This document shows positions 1 to 10,974 of a stretch of DNA of 64,000 bases, piece after piece. Within the stretch, counting starts at the first letter, position 1; every line of letters begins with the position of its first letter. The stretch comes from Alnus glutinosa (lineage: Eukaryota > Streptophyta > Magnoliopsida > Fagales > Betulaceae): assembly GCF_958979055.1 (NCBI RefSeq), contig NC_084896.1, positions 22,499,501-22,563,500 on the forward strand, in the 5' to 3' direction. The translations under genes and the position numbers were made by a program. Below the pieces are notes generated by a model that saw only the letters and a list, made by a program, of their open reading frames with translations, was not told where the DNA came from and did no database searches.

Positions 1-91
1 TATATATATATATATATATATATATAGATCGGAAATGGGTAGCAGAAACCCATTTTCGATCTGAATTCTCTCTCTCTCTCTCTCCCTCTCC

Positions 92-401
92 GTCACAGCC
101 GCGCCGGCCAGCTTCCGGCCACCGCGCATCAGCCCTTCCCGCCGGTGAGACGCCCTCTCTCCACCTTTCTCTGCTCGGTTCTCGGTTCTCAGTCTCTCTC
201 TCTCTCTACCTCTCTCTCTCTCCCTCTCTCTCTCTCTCTCTCCCTCTCCGTCACAGCCGCAGCGGCCAGCTTCCGGCCACCGCGCATTCGCCCTTCCCGC
301 CGGTGAGCCGCCCTCTCTCCAGCTCTCTCTGCTCGGTTCTCGGTCTCTCTCTCTCTATCTCTCTCTTCCTCTCTATCTCTTTCTCTCTCTCTTCCTCTCT
401 A

Positions 402-405
<4 letters not shown>
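92..405. repeat. Two GC-rich/CT-rich tandem units of about 157 bp
   Basis: The units begin GTCACAGCCGC at 92 and 249 and share the GGCCAGCTTCCGGCCACCGC core, followed by CT-rich spacer. They run into (CT)n up to about 600. Ser/Leu-rich ORFs over this stretch are translations of CT repeats, not genes. Similar units of about 95 bp occur in the CACTA element at 18148. Confidence 0.8.
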
Positions 406-460
<55 letters not shown>

Positions 461-777
461 CTCTCCCTATCTCTCTCTGCCTCTCTCTCAGTATCTCTAT
501 GTCTCTCTCTCTACTCTCTCTCTCTCTCTGTCTCTCCCTATCTCCCTATCTCTCTCTGCCTCCCTCTCTCTCTGGATCTCTACGTCTCTCTCTCTAATAA
601 TGTACTGTTTGTTTTTTTTGTATTTTTGTCGTCGAAAATAATAAAATTTGGAAAAAAAAACAAAAATTTATTAACCCAAATAAATTTAAATAAACAATAA
701 CAAAATTAAATTGAAAAAAAATTCCAAATTTAAGTTTTAAAAATTCAATTTGGATTTTTTTTTTTTAAAAAAAACGT

Positions 778-1075
778 TTTGACACTTGTATTTAAATACA
801 CGTGTCAAACCGTTTTGACACGAATATTGCAAATACACGTGTCAAACGGTTTAACACGTGTATTTTCAATACACGTGTCAAAACGGTTTGACACATGTAT
901 TTAAATACACGTGTCAAAACGTTTTGACACGTGTATTTCAATACACGTGTCAAAATGTGCAATTAGAGTCTTGCACATCTGACACGCGTAAGACGCGTGT
1001 CAAAATACTCGTGGCAAACATTTTGACACGTGTACAGTGCCGTACACGTGTCAAAATGCACGTGGCAATTTGACA
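778..1075. repeat. Subterminal hairpin array of the CACTA element
   Basis: About six short inverted repeats of the form GACACGTGTATT...AATACACGTGTC follow each other at roughly 45-60 bp. Each arm carries a CACGTG palindrome or a close variant. Subterminal repeat arrays are a known CACTA feature where transposase binds; the function here is inferred. Confidence 0.75.
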
Positions 1076-1092
1076 AAATTTTTGTAGTGTTG

Positions 1093-2787
1093 GTACAGAG
1101 GTGTGAAAGAACATAAATATAAAACTTTACTCAAACTAATTGGTCACTAAGTTGCATATGCAAACATTCACTATCTTTGTTATTTAAAACTACTTTAACA
1201 AATCAATAGTCTTTTATATTATGGAAACATGAAACTCACTTGTTTATATATCTATATAAATATAATGATGTCATGTTTACATAAACCATGATGCAGGCCA
1301 GGTGATGGTCCCTTTGCTAGCTTTGATGGTTACTAGACCATCAACTGCATGTCTTTTGCTAACCTCTAAGAAGCTAGTTTTTATATGGTTATGGTTATGG
1401 TTATTTTCTTTATTTTATGTAATATATATGGCAATAACTCAGTTTAATCTGGATCCAGAGCCGCCTTTGGAGCATACTTTTATTTGATGCATCTTGTACG
1501 CGTTTATATGTAATTTAAACAAAGTTAATATTTATCTATTAAGATATTCAGTTAGAGCGGAGCGGAGAAAGCCCAAATAATGACAGAGTGGTGCGTGTGG
1601 TGGTGAAGCTTTCTAAAATACTGGACAGATCTGGTTTTGAAAAAGTCGTAGATTGAGGCATCAAATGGCGTGGGAATTAAGACATGCCTTACGTCTTTTG
1701 GTGATGGGGAAAACCAAAAGAGGGTTGGACACGATGCGTGAGAAGGAAATTTCACATTTCCCTCTCAACCTTTCATTTTGAAAACCCAACAGTCAAATAT
1801 CTCTCTAGCTCTCACACATGCACTCGCCGACGAGCCCTCGATCACTTCAATCTTGGGGTGATTAGATCGCAATGGTTCCACTCGGCCAACTCATGCATGG
1901 CCTCGACGATCACAGGCCGAGTATTTTCCGGGGGGGTGCGCGTTGGAGAGTTCACGCCGAGTGATATGAGTAAATATTTCTTTTTCTTTTTCTTTTTAAA
2001 TAAAACATTTATCATCTTTTCTAAAAATAAAACATTTATCTACACTTCATTTATTTAAGAACAACGTTAATAAATTTTTTTTTTAGAAATGACGTTAAAT
2101 CATTTCTGCCCTTTACTTAAACGAAGTATATTTACGTCATTTTGTCTCAAACGACGTCAATCTTTGTGGTTTGGCATTTAAACGACATAAATTAAATTTG
2201 TCAACCTTGGGTTTTACCGCCCATGAAAAACGACACGTCGCTTTTTTCACTGTTCATGTTGTTTTTCTAAACTAACCATTTTTATTTTTTTTTGGGTGGA
2301 ATGTGGACTCGATAACTTTTCCCATTCTCATTCCAACCTCCTAGCTGCGCGCTCTCATAATTAACTTGAAAACAAAACAAACATGGAGGAGCGAAAAAGA
2401 CTCACTAAGAAAACAAAACTGTTGGGTCAAGTTTATTTTCTTTAAAATTATTTTTCACCAAAAATAAAAAATAAAAAATAAAAAAAAAAATCGAGTTATA
2501 GTATATATATTATTTGAACACGTACACAAATTTCTACTTATAATTAAATGTTGGTAATGGACGATCGCTGAGCCATTTAGACATACAGTCTGCATCTCAG
2601 TCCATCCCACAAGTGCAATATATATATATATCTCAACCTGGATTAAGCAAAACCCTTACAATTAATGACTCAATTTGTCCCTATATTAATTAGCAACTAA
2701 ATAGTCAGTTGAGCATATAATGGAGAAAGCTACGGAAATACCGTTCATTACCTCTTGCCTATAAATAACTAGATGTACAGAAAGCCC
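1093..2787. other. Intergenic DNA upstream of PR-1 gene 1
   Basis: AT-rich with short poly-A/T runs and a small (AT)n near 2620. I see no host gene, RNA gene or transposon terminus I can support. Short ORFs at 1302-2058 show no recognisable domain. Confidence 0.5.
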
Positions 2788-2794
2788 TATAAAT
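2788..2794 (+). promoter_or_regulatory. TATA box of PR-1 gene 1
   Basis: TATAAAT lies 98 bp before the ATG, at the same relative place as in the other PR-1 copies (79-89 bp). The upstream DNA does not share the conserved proximal block of genes 2-6. Confidence 0.7.
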
Positions 2795-2885
2795 ACCTAA
2801 ATCATATATATATATAAAATATATGTACTATCATTTTTCTCAAAAGAACTAGAAATCTAATAACTGGACGTGCCTTTGGAATCAA

Positions 2886-3383
2886 ATGGGGTTGATCAAG
2901 TTTTTGCTAGCCCTATACTTGACTGGTTTAACCCTAACTCATGTCATTGTCTCCGTAGCTGGAGACGAACGGCAAGACTTCTTGGATGGACACAATAAAG
3001 CTCGTGCCGAGGTCGGCCATGGCGTTAAGCCACTTGTCTGGAACCACACCCTTGCAACCTACGCTCAAGCTTATGCTAATAAGAGGATCCCAGACTGCAA
3101 GCTGGAGGAATCAGATCCGGATGGGCCCTATGGAGAATGTCTTGCTGAAGGTTATGGTGAGTTCAAGGCTAAGGATGTGGTGAATGGGTGGGTGAGTGAG
3201 AAGAAATACTATGACCATGAAACCAACAAATGTATTGGTGGTGAGTGCGGGCACTACACCCAGGTGATTTGGCGCGATACAAAGTATCTTGGGTGTGGTA
3301 AGTCCAAGTGCCACAATGGCTGGGTATTTGTCACTTGTAACTATTATCCTTCAGGAAATTATTTTGGCGAGAGTCCATACTAA
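2886..3383 (+). CDS. PR-1-like CAP-domain secreted protein (gene 1, diverged copy)
   Basis: Single-exon gene of 165 residues. An N-terminal signal peptide of about 25 residues precedes the CAP domain. Visible motifs are HNKAR near residue 37, CGHYTQVIW (CAP signature 1) and FVTCNYYPSGNY (CAP signature 2), ending in PY. CAP proteins of this class are secreted defence proteins that bind sterols; the C-terminal CAPE peptide acts as a signal in other plants. This copy differs from its neighbours: the usual GPYGEN is GPYGEC, which adds a cysteine to the six core ones, and the CAPE-like tail has Ser where the others have Pro. It is the oldest-looking member of the array and lacks the shared promoter block. 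Length is normal for PR-1. The first ATG, 98 bp after the TATA box, is the start. Confidence 0.93.
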   Translation: MGLIKFLLALYLTGLTLTHVIVSVAGDERQDFLDGHNKARAEVGHGVKPLVWNHTLATYAQAYANKRIPDCKLEESDPDGPYGECLAEGYGEFKAKDVVNGWVSEKKYYDHETNKCIGGECGHYTQVIWRDTKYLGCGKSKCHNGWVFVTCNYYPSGNYFGESPY

Positions 3384-4150
3384 TTATACTTTCTTCTATG
3401 ACCACGATGTTGTGAACCTTAATTTTGAAGGGTCAAAAGGAAAATAAATAAATAAAAGAGCTCTTACTAGCTAGCTCCAACACGCATCTTTGACATGTAT
3501 ACATGTACAAACCATCAGGCCATCTTAATCTGGCATTTTTGTTTTCATTATGTATAATCAGAGAAGAGTTTTGGAGTATTGGACTTAATATTCGTTGCTA
3601 GCTTCCTTTGCAATCTCATTTTCATGTGTATTTTCTTTCTTATTACGATCATAATCTTCATTTGCATGTATAGTTTAATTTCTTTATTTGTGCTCAATCG
3701 GCACATGGATTAATTGATGGGTAGGTACGTAGTTGATCTAGCCGTATGATTCTTCTATATATTGAGGAGAGATACAAATTGCGTGTGTAGATTAAGGAAA
3801 AGCCTTAATCTAAAATGTTAATTACAAATTTCTCATATAGGAAACTCTTAACGATAACTTTAGATAATATTGGCCGGAAAGTTCATATTACAAAAAGGTA
3901 CAGCAATCTTCTCTTGGTCCACGTCCAAACCAGTATTGAAGTATATATCGATATATCCAACGTTAACTTGAGCAAACATAGGAGTATCTTGTCTAGGTCC
4001 TCCAGATATGGGATGTTTGCAATGGCTAGCTAGGTCCATATATACCCTGGCCTTCCTAAACATGTACACATTTCTTCAAAAAAAAAAAACATGTCCACAT
4101 GAGTTGAAGTTTTCAACGATAAATTGCGTAATTATAGGAATATCTTGACT
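3384..4150. other. 3' flank of PR-1 gene 1
   Basis: No gene seen. At about 3980-4035 there is a near copy of the segment at 4139-4185 (AGGTCCTCCAG..ATGGGATGTTT), a small direct duplication at the edge of the Copia remnant. Confidence 0.5.
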
Positions 4151-4935
4151 AGGTCCTCCAGGCATGGGATGTTTACAACGGCTAGGTCCAGACTTCCTAA
4201 ACCAATTAATCTCTGATCTACGTAATTTTTGGGGAAGCCCCATCTGGCCTTGGAATGATTCTTTTGCTTTATCACTCCCCCTAAAGTTGGAGGGCGGCAG
4301 AGGCAGAAATCCAACCTTGATTCGAAGAGCATGAAAGTGGTCTTTAGAGAGTGCTTTGGTGAGAATATCAGCCAACTGTAAGGCAAAAGGGACATAGCGG
4401 GTAATAAGAGTACCAGCATCAATTTTTTTGCAAACATAGTGCGCATCAAGCACAATATGTTTGATGCGAGCATGAAAAACAGGATTCACTATCATATGAA
4501 GGGAACTGATATTGTCACATAATAATGTAGGAGGAAGTTGCAGTGTAACGCCGATATCACAGAGCAAATAAGTTATCCCAGTGAGTTTAGCTGCAGTGAA
4601 GGCCATGGCTCGGTATTCAGCTTCAACACTAGAACCGAAAACAGTTGGGACTGCTTCTTGGAAGTCCAAGAGATACAATTTGAGACCAAATAAATAGAAT
4701 AGCCGGTTGTAGATCGTCGCATGTCAAGGCACCCAATCCAATTAGCATCGGAAAAGCCATAGCGATCAAGGGATGAGCGGGATAACAGTCCTATCCCATA
4801 ATGCAACATACCTTGGACATAACGCAAGATGTATTTGACAACTTGAAGATGAGACAATCTAGGTTAATACAGAAATTGACTGACAAGATTCACAACATGT
4901 GTGAGATCAAGGTGCATCAAGGTGACATATTGTAA
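4151..4935 (-). pseudogene. Copia pol remnant: end of RT, RNase H and 3' tail (block 1 copy)
   Basis: Read on the minus strand it gives the end of RT (DLTHVVNLVSQF), then SDANWIGCLDMRRSTTGYS and EAEYRAMA of Copia RNase H, then LADILTKAL near the C-terminus. A purine-rich tract (complement of CTCCCCCTAAAG, about 4275) follows as a likely polypurine tract. The frame breaks between the DxDW part and the EAEYRA part, and an in-frame stop lies upstream. No LTR pair or N-terminal pol is present. A paralogous copy is at 23816-25180. Confidence 0.85.
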
Positions 4936-5001
4936 ATTTGCAAGGCATCAACAAGATTACAGAAATTTGTGGCATCAACAAGAGAGTTATTCTTATTATG
5001 C

Positions 5002-5270
5002 AGCTTAAGTTTATAGGAAAAAGTAAAGTTAATCATTTAATTTATATTTTAACACTCTTTCTTACATGTAGGCTCAAAATCTCTTTTTTAATAGGTGAGA
5101 CTCAACACGTAGATATAATATGGAATATTTAATTGAAATAAGAGGTGAATGAAGAGATAAGGTTCGAACTCAAGACTTTTGGTTATGATACTATGTTAAA
5201 TCACCACTTATTCCGAAAGTTTAAGCGGATAGAAAGAGATAAATTTAATCATTTAATCAATACTTTAACA
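5002..5270 (-). mobile_element. TRIM retrotransposon, left LTR truncated (block 1 copy)
   Basis: The 77-bp right LTR at 5194-5270 runs TGTTAAATCACC...TTTAACA. The left LTR is cut short and ends at 5054. Just inside the right LTR lies a degraded complement of the initiator-Met tRNA primer site, so the element reads on the minus strand. It belongs to the family found inside PR-1 genes 6 and 7. No coding capacity. Confidence 0.8.
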
Positions 5271-5673
5271 TGAACCATCCGAATTACCCTTTTGAGAGGC
5301 CGACCACCTCCTCAAAGGGTGAGGGGGTGGCTGAGCACCTTAGGCGGGTGGTTCTACAACTCAAACTATTTTAGTTTTTTTCTTTCTTTTCAATAATTAC
5401 ATAGATCAATTAATTTAGGCACACTCATTTTTTGAATGAACAACTTAGATTGAAGAAATTGCAAGCCTCCAAAATTCTAAAGAATTGTAGTACAACTCTA
5501 TCATGACTAAAAAAAGAAGGAAATGGGGGGTGACTAGACCATCTCCGGCCAAGTGGGCTAGATGAGTGGTTCAATCACCCTATGACAATTCCCAAATTGG
5601 CCTAAAAAGGGTACAGCCGAACCACTATCATCCCCTCTAACTGGCTTGGGGTGGTCGACACCTACTCTTTTTT

Positions 5674-5726
<53 letters not shown>

Positions 5727-6095
5727 AGAGGGTGGCTGGAGCACTTTTATGGCTATGATTGTGGTTCGGCCACCCCCTTTGGCCTAAGGGAGTGGCTCAC
5801 TATCTTTTGTCTATTACGGAATAAAATTTAATAACATTAAATTAGTTTGAGGTTATGGCCTACTATCTTTGTTTATTTTTCAAGTCTGACTTTCTTTTCC
5901 AAGATTTTGGACCACTATGTCTATGCCATTAGTGTCATTAATTGCTGGACCTTATTGGGATAGATCGACCTAGTTAGATTGATCAATAAGGTTATGAGTA
6001 CTTGAATCTATAGAGACTAAAAATAAATAAATATATAGAGAGGCTTGGGACTAAATTTTTAGATTTAAAAGGTAGAGAAAATTTATTGAACAATC
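5271..6095. other. Repeat-like intergenic DNA with (TA)n tract
   Basis: Holds several inverted copies of GGTGGTCG/CGACCACC-type segments (5286-5350, 5640-5790) that look like a degraded foldback element, and a (TA)n microsatellite at about 5679-5722. The paralogous copy is at 25597-26420. No gene seen. Confidence 0.55.
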
Positions 6096-6450
6096 ATTTA
6101 TGCTATATTTGCTTCGGTGTAAAATATTTTCTGAAAAAATGTTTTCGGCATTTTTCGGTGTTTGGTGGGGGCGAAAATAATGGTTAATGGAAATCATTTT
6201 CAATTTGACCGTAAAAGCCTCTTTAATTTTTGTAAAAGGATTTACGATTTTGAAAACCTTAAATCTTTTTCTGGATTTACGGTCGCTCGAATGCAACTGC
6301 TGCCGGAATCTGGTCTGCTTGAATTCGGCAGACCAGATCCCAGCAAAATTGGCCGAACGACAGCCGGACGTCCCTGGATTCTGTTTTACGCCGTTGGTGA
6401 TTTTTTTGTACGAGTTAAACGCTAATATTTTCAAGAAAATCATTTATTGG
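6096..6450. mobile_element. Foldback/MITE, degraded, same family as 13289-14075
   Basis: The left part (TTTGCTTCGGTGTAAAATA, then TTTTCGGTGTTTGGTGGGGGCG) is the reverse complement of the right end of the element at 13289-14075. Internal text TTTGACCGTAAAAGC also matches. The right end is eroded. The paralogous copy is at 26424-26890. Confidence 0.65.
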
Positions 6451-6509
6451 TTCGGTTTCTGGCATAGTGACGTGTCACCTTGTGATTTGCCTTCTTTAAG
6501 ATCTGCAAA

Positions 6510-7227
6510 ATAATAAACAGTTCGTCAGGGGTGCCGACCGACCCGACTCCGATGCCTAATCAATTTTGATAGACAATTTTGAAAGTATTGAGAGCAGAGT
6601 AAACTTAGAGATTATAGCACAATTTTATACATGGAGCAGCAGCCTATTTATAGGTACACAGTTCTGAGACTACTAGAGTGCTCTGATGTAATTCTATTAG
6701 GAGTCTAATCCCCAGGTTGCATGGGATTAGACTTATTTTCCTGGGAGTCCAATTCGGGTAGGACACTCCCTTCCAACTGATTATAGATAGATATCTGGTT
6801 TCTTATCCCATATTTTATGGGATAAGAGTCTATCCTGAAAACCCCGGGCAGAGTTCTTCTGCGAATAATAGTCTATCCCAAAAATTCTAGGATAGAGTCT
6901 TTTCGCGCCATGCTAGGGATTTATGAGATCAAACCTTATCCCATAAACCCCAATCGTTATCTTCAAGTATTTCAGTATGATTCATTCACGTTGCTTCAAG
7001 GTGATCCCGGGAAAGTAGTTCTCGGGACCAGGTGAAAATGGGCCTTCGGTATGTTCTTCTAGCATATCTAAGATGCTGATACTCCAAGACGACCCAACAG
7101 TAAGATTTCTTCAGTATGCATCCGAGATCTTCATGATCGAGCGGGTCTAGCCGGCCCATTTGGACAGGATGGGCCCCCAGTTCGGCCATGTACCCACTTA
7201 ACTTTGGGAATGATAATTTCCCCAACA
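6510..7227 (-). mobile_element. Gypsy-type LTR, reverse orientation
   Basis: The stretch ends in TTTCCCCAACA, the reverse complement of an LTR start TGTTGGGGAAA, followed outward by TTATCCCC, the complement of a polypurine tract. A reversed TATA box (CCTATTTATAGG) lies near 6650. The left boundary is approximate. It is the inverted partner of the LTR at 7638. Confidence 0.7.
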
Positions 7228-7637
7228 GTTATCCCCTAATCTTTTTATTTGAATTTTGAACATAGGAGAATTAATTACTGGAATATTTTTTGAATCTGGA
7301 TTTCTCGGAATCCGTATCTGGCAACTATCGCCTCTTTCCCAAGCAACTATGATGAGTGGCACCTTGGATCTTGGGTTTCTGAACTCGAGGTGCCGCTTTG
7401 ATGACTGATCTTAAGTTTTAGGCTAGCTGCCAACCTGAAGCTTAAGATCAATCATCAAAGCGGTGCCTCGAGTTTAGAAATCCGAGATCCAAGTTGTCAC
7501 TCGTCATAATTGCTTGTGAAAGAGGCGATAGTTGTCAGATACGGATTCTGAGAAATCCATATTCGAAAAATATTCCAGTAATTAATTATCTTCTATTCTA
7601 AATTCAAATAAGAGAAATGGGGGGGGGGGGGGGTAAC
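7228..7637. repeat. Imperfect palindrome joining two Gypsy 3' ends head to head
   Basis: The arms (7228-7420 and 7440-7637) are inverted copies of the same internal 3' region, centred near 7430 at CTTAAG..CTTAAG. Both arms end in the polypurine tract plus TAAC next to an LTR. The right arm tract has expanded to a G run of about 15 (7619-7633). In block 2 the corresponding spacer is only 221 bp and has lost one arm. Confidence 0.75.
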
Positions 7638-7935
7638 TGTTAGAGAAATTATATTCCCATGAGCCAGCTAGACCAACTCGGTCACAAAGGTCTCAGATGC
7701 TTATTGAAGAAATCTTACTGCTAGGTCGTTTCGGAGTATTAGCATCTCGGAATCACATCATCTCAAATATGCTAGAAGAACATACCGAAGGCCCATATTC
7801 ACCTGGTCACGGGAACAACTTTCCCGGGATTACCACGAAACAACATGAATGAATCATACTGAAATGCTTGAAGATAACAACCGGAATTTATTGAATAAGG
7901 TTTGATCTCATAAATCCCAAACATGGTGTGGAATG
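7638..7935 (+). mobile_element. Gypsy-type LTR, forward orientation, truncated
   Basis: It starts TGTTAGAGAAATTAT right after GGGGGTAAC and is an inverted copy of the LTR ending at 7227. It is cut off after about 300 bp, where block 1 has lost about 700 bp relative to block 2 (28310-29035). Confidence 0.7.
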
Positions 7936-9559
7936 ACTGTAGCCCAGACTTCCTGGGATACAAAATGAATCATGGCGCGGACGGTTCAATCATATCACGA
8001 TTAATTAGACAAGTCCATCAGGAATATTAATTAGACATGTACACGTACCGCCCACCAAAGTTGCCCTGCTAGCTTGTCATGCTTTTATTGAAGTGAAGCC
8101 TAATTTTAACCTTTCTAACACGGCACTTTGTTACCACTCCTTGGGACCTCAACTAAGACTCAGAAAAGTCTAGCTAGCTAGTGTTTGGCTCATTTTGTCC
8201 ACAAAAATGGGCTGCGCGCAAGCTCTTTAATTCCATGTTAACGGACAAACATTGTACCCAGGCTATGTACCCATGCTACAACTGTATGAATGACAATTTT
8301 TTATACGACATGAATCTGGTTAATTTGAGACTAGCGAGTTAGGTTTAACTTATATAGTCTTTATGATAAAAAAATTTTTTGACAAGACTCACAAACTCAA
8401 TACAAAATTCGCACTAGATATTAATTGATCAATTAAATGCCACATCAAAGTCATGATTTCTGTAATCGTCTCAAATTTAAATATACCATAGCATATGTAG
8501 GGTTATTTAAAATTCAAGGTCAGTGGTCAAGACCCACAAGCTAATGGAAATCCATTACCTATTACGTATTTGACATACGAATATATTGATGGTAAAAAAT
8601 TCAATTATTTATTATATAATTTGTTGAAAGTTGCAGTTATATATATATACAATCATTTGGATCATCGTATCCCATCCACATATGCATTATTCTCTGTTTT
8701 ATCTTCTTTCTGTGCTTGAATTCATAGTTTCGTGTCTCGGCCGGTGCTTATCCTTACGATCGACCAGCACAACTCTCCTTCGGTTTTGTAGCTGCTGTCT
8801 TAATATGGTGGATTGTTTTTCTTTTTTTTTTTAATATATGGATGAATAAGATCTTATTGAAAAATAAACAAAATGAACACGGCTGCTCGAGACCAAAAAC
8901 GAACAAACGTACCCGAAATAACTATCTTTTAAAAACAAATGTATGAGGAACAGACAAATTCCTCATATATATATATATAAGCTATCGATCTATTAAAAAC
9001 AAATGTTGGAAATAACTAAGTAAATTTATCCTAGACCTAACACCAACTAAAATATCCCTGTAGCCCTTTTTCCCAACTCAATAATAATAATAAACAATCA
9101 ACTAGAATTATCTAAGTAGACATTATCAGCACTATGGTGATTGCTCTGAAAAAATCCTTGCATTTCTCTCTTTTCCGATATGATTACTATTGAATTTGAG
9201 ACATGTTACATGTGCATTTTTTGTACATCTCTCATACAACTTTTTTCTAAATCAACCATTAAATTTGTAGAACCCACATGTGAGTCCTTGTAAGTCTTAC
9301 AGATCCAATGGTTGATTTAAAAAAGAGATGTGTGGAAGATGTACAAGAGATATAAAAATATCATTTCTCATTGAGTTTTGATCAAGGCACCTTATTTTTT
9401 GAGAGACTTCTAGAATTACTTCATATCTTTAGAATAGTTTTTTTTTTTTTAAAGTAAATAAACTGATAAAGAAGAGGAGTATATGAGCTCATTAAACATA
9501 ATTATATTCGCACATGGGAATTAAATACTATATATTCTTCCTCTCAAGGCAGGCAGCTA
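7936..9559. other. Far upstream region of PR-1 gene 2
   Basis: Almost identical to 29040-30594 upstream of gene 4, including an AT microsatellite (about 8968) that is longer in the other copy. No coding gene seen. The short ORF at 8631 is repeated in both blocks but has no recognisable domain. Confidence 0.6.
9215..9350. mobile_element. MITE-like foldback
   Basis: Inverted arms GTACATCTCTCATACAAC...AACCATTAAAT and ATGGTTGATTTA...GAAGATGTAC flank a short loop. A relative lies at about 11195-11345 and the paralogous copy at about 30260-30395. Ends are approximate. Confidence 0.6.
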
Positions 9560-9684
9560 GCGTAGAGTTTGGTCCAGGCGGCGTTTAACAACGTTTTATA
9601 TACACATTAATTGTACTTTTCAACATTCTAGTATTTCTTGCTAAGTCCATCACAAAATTTTCCACACTAAAATTCCTATAAATA
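9560..9684 (+). promoter_or_regulatory. Conserved PR-1 proximal promoter and TATA box, gene 2
   Basis: Begins GCGTAGAGTTTGGTCC and ends in TATAAATA (9677-9684), 84 bp before the ATG. The block is shared with genes 3-6. This copy lacks about 25 bp (TTTTGGTCTCTCTAG part) that gene 4 keeps at 30619-30643. Confidence 0.75.
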
Positions 9685-9760
9685 CCTGCCCTACATGCCC
9701 TATTATCCCATCAACCAACTAAGTACGTTCTTTCTGCAATATTGTATGTTACAGACCAAG

Positions 9761-10246
9761 ATGGGTTTGTGCAAGACACCACTAGCCCTTATTTGCCTCT
9801 TTGGCTTAACCCTACTCCATCTCTCCCTTGCCCAAGACACCCAACAAGACTACCTCAAAGCCCACAACGATGCCCGTAGAGCGGTGGGAGTTCCGGCGCT
9901 GACATGGGATAACAAAGTAGCTGCATATGCACAAAAATATGCTAATAAACGTATTGGCGACTGCAGTCTTGTGCACTCCGGTGGGCCTTACGGTGAAAAC
10001 ATTGCATGGGGCAGTGCCGACCTGTCAGGCACAGCGGCGGTGAAGTTGTGGGTGGACGAGAAGGCGAACTATGACTACAACTCCAACACTTGCGCTGCTG
10101 GGAAAGTGTGCGGGCACTACACTCAGGTGGTGTGGCGCAACTCTGTGCGTCTAGGATGTGCTAAAGTTCGGTGCAACAGCGGAGGTACATTCATTGGCTG
10201 CAACTATGATCCCCCAGGCAACTTTAACGGGCAGCGGCCTTACTAG
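9761..10246 (+). CDS. PR1: PR-1 CAP-domain secreted protein (gene 2)
   Basis: Single exon, 161 residues. The frame is open 66 bp further upstream, but the ATG in ACCAAGATGGGT is chosen because it begins a clean signal peptide ([14 protein letters not shown]..., cleavage likely after LSLA at residue 24) and is shared by all close copies. The mature CAP domain shows [27 protein letters not shown] and [11 protein letters not shown], with six cysteines for three disulfides and a terminal GQRPY as in CAPE peptides. Expected role: extracellular defence protein. It is the block 1 partner of gene 4 and differs from it by a few residues (Arg for Ala after HNDAR, Lys for Asp in AQxYAN). The promoter has a private deletion, so expression could differ. 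Confidence 0.95.
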   Translation: MGLCKTPLALICLFGLTLLHLSLAQDTQQDYLKAHNDARRAVGVPALTWDNKVAAYAQKYANKRIGDCSLVHSGGPYGENIAWGSADLSGTAAVKLWVDEKANYDYNSNTCAAGKVCGHYTQVVWRNSVRLGCAKVRCNSGGTFIGCNYDPPGNFNGQRPY

Positions 10247-10974
10247 GAGCTACCTGTTCATCGACTAAATAAGCATATAAACGTGTTTAAAGATAAATAA
10301 GCCATGTTTTAGAAAGAAAAGAATAAAATGATATTAGAAAGTGATCCATCTTTGGTTGGATGTAATTAAATTCATCTTCTTTGTGAGATGCGATGTGTAA
10401 GGGAAGATCAAAAACATCTTCGAAGAAGAATGAGTTTTAATGCACGTGAATGCAATAATTGTCAGTGGCTTGTATTTAATTGGTACTATATATATATTTG
10501 ATGAATGCATGAATCGATCAGTTGATCAAGTCTGAATTACGATAATGTATTTGCTTTCACCTAGAAGTACTTGTTCTCGATACTTAGGTTCCAAGCACAC
10601 CCCAAGTAAGTAATTCTGGATAGCTAGGATGAATTTTGATTACTACCAACTGATGATGCATTTAAATAAGTTGATTTTATTTACGATTTTCAAATTTCAT
10701 AATTTGATCCTCTATAATTTGAGCAAATGAAATGACGACAGTACTGTTGGATGGATATTTAATTTCTACGTGATTGATTCATAATCAAGAGTACAATTGG
10801 TAACTGTTTAACTTTACACTGGTGCATATATATTCTAGCAAGGCTAAATTATGATACTGGTTATTGTACATATTTGCCTTATATTTTTAATTAATTTTCA
10901 AGTAATCAGTTTAGTTTCCCCAAAAAAAAAAAAACAAAAAAAAAAAAAAAGTCAAGCCTTTTGTTATCTTTAAA
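10247..10974. other. 3' flank of PR-1 gene 2
   Basis: Transcript tail and downstream DNA matching 31298-32030 behind gene 4. No second gene seen. Confidence 0.6.

Larger units (their letters stand above)
1..1089. mobile_element. CACTA-type DNA transposon, right-hand part (left end outside window)
   Basis: The stretch ends in TTTTTGTAGTG at 1079-1089, the reverse complement of a CACTACAAAAA terminus, followed by TTG as the likely 3-bp target duplicate. Inside the end lies an array of CACGTG-centred hairpins (778-1075), and further in CT-rich DNA with GC-rich tandem units. The same layout recurs in the complete element at 17812-18962, which supports the assignment. No transposase is visible, so this is a non-autonomous element or an internal deletion. 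The left end and the left target duplicate are not in the window. Confidence 0.75.

Noticed and set aside
303..700. Long Ser/Leu-rich ORFs
   Set aside because: They are translations of CT dinucleotide repeats inside the CACTA element, with no domain and no splice or start context.
778..1075. Regular repeat array that might be read as CRISPR-like
   Set aside because: The repeats are palindromic, variable and without unique spacers, and they abut a CACTA terminus. The genome is plant, so subterminal transposon repeats explain it.
9695..9760. Upstream in-frame extension of PR-1 gene 2 (and 30746-30811 of gene 4)
   Set aside because: The extension would bury the signal peptide behind 22 residues. 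It lies just after the TATA box and is not shared with genes 3, 5 and 6, so the downstream ATG is used.
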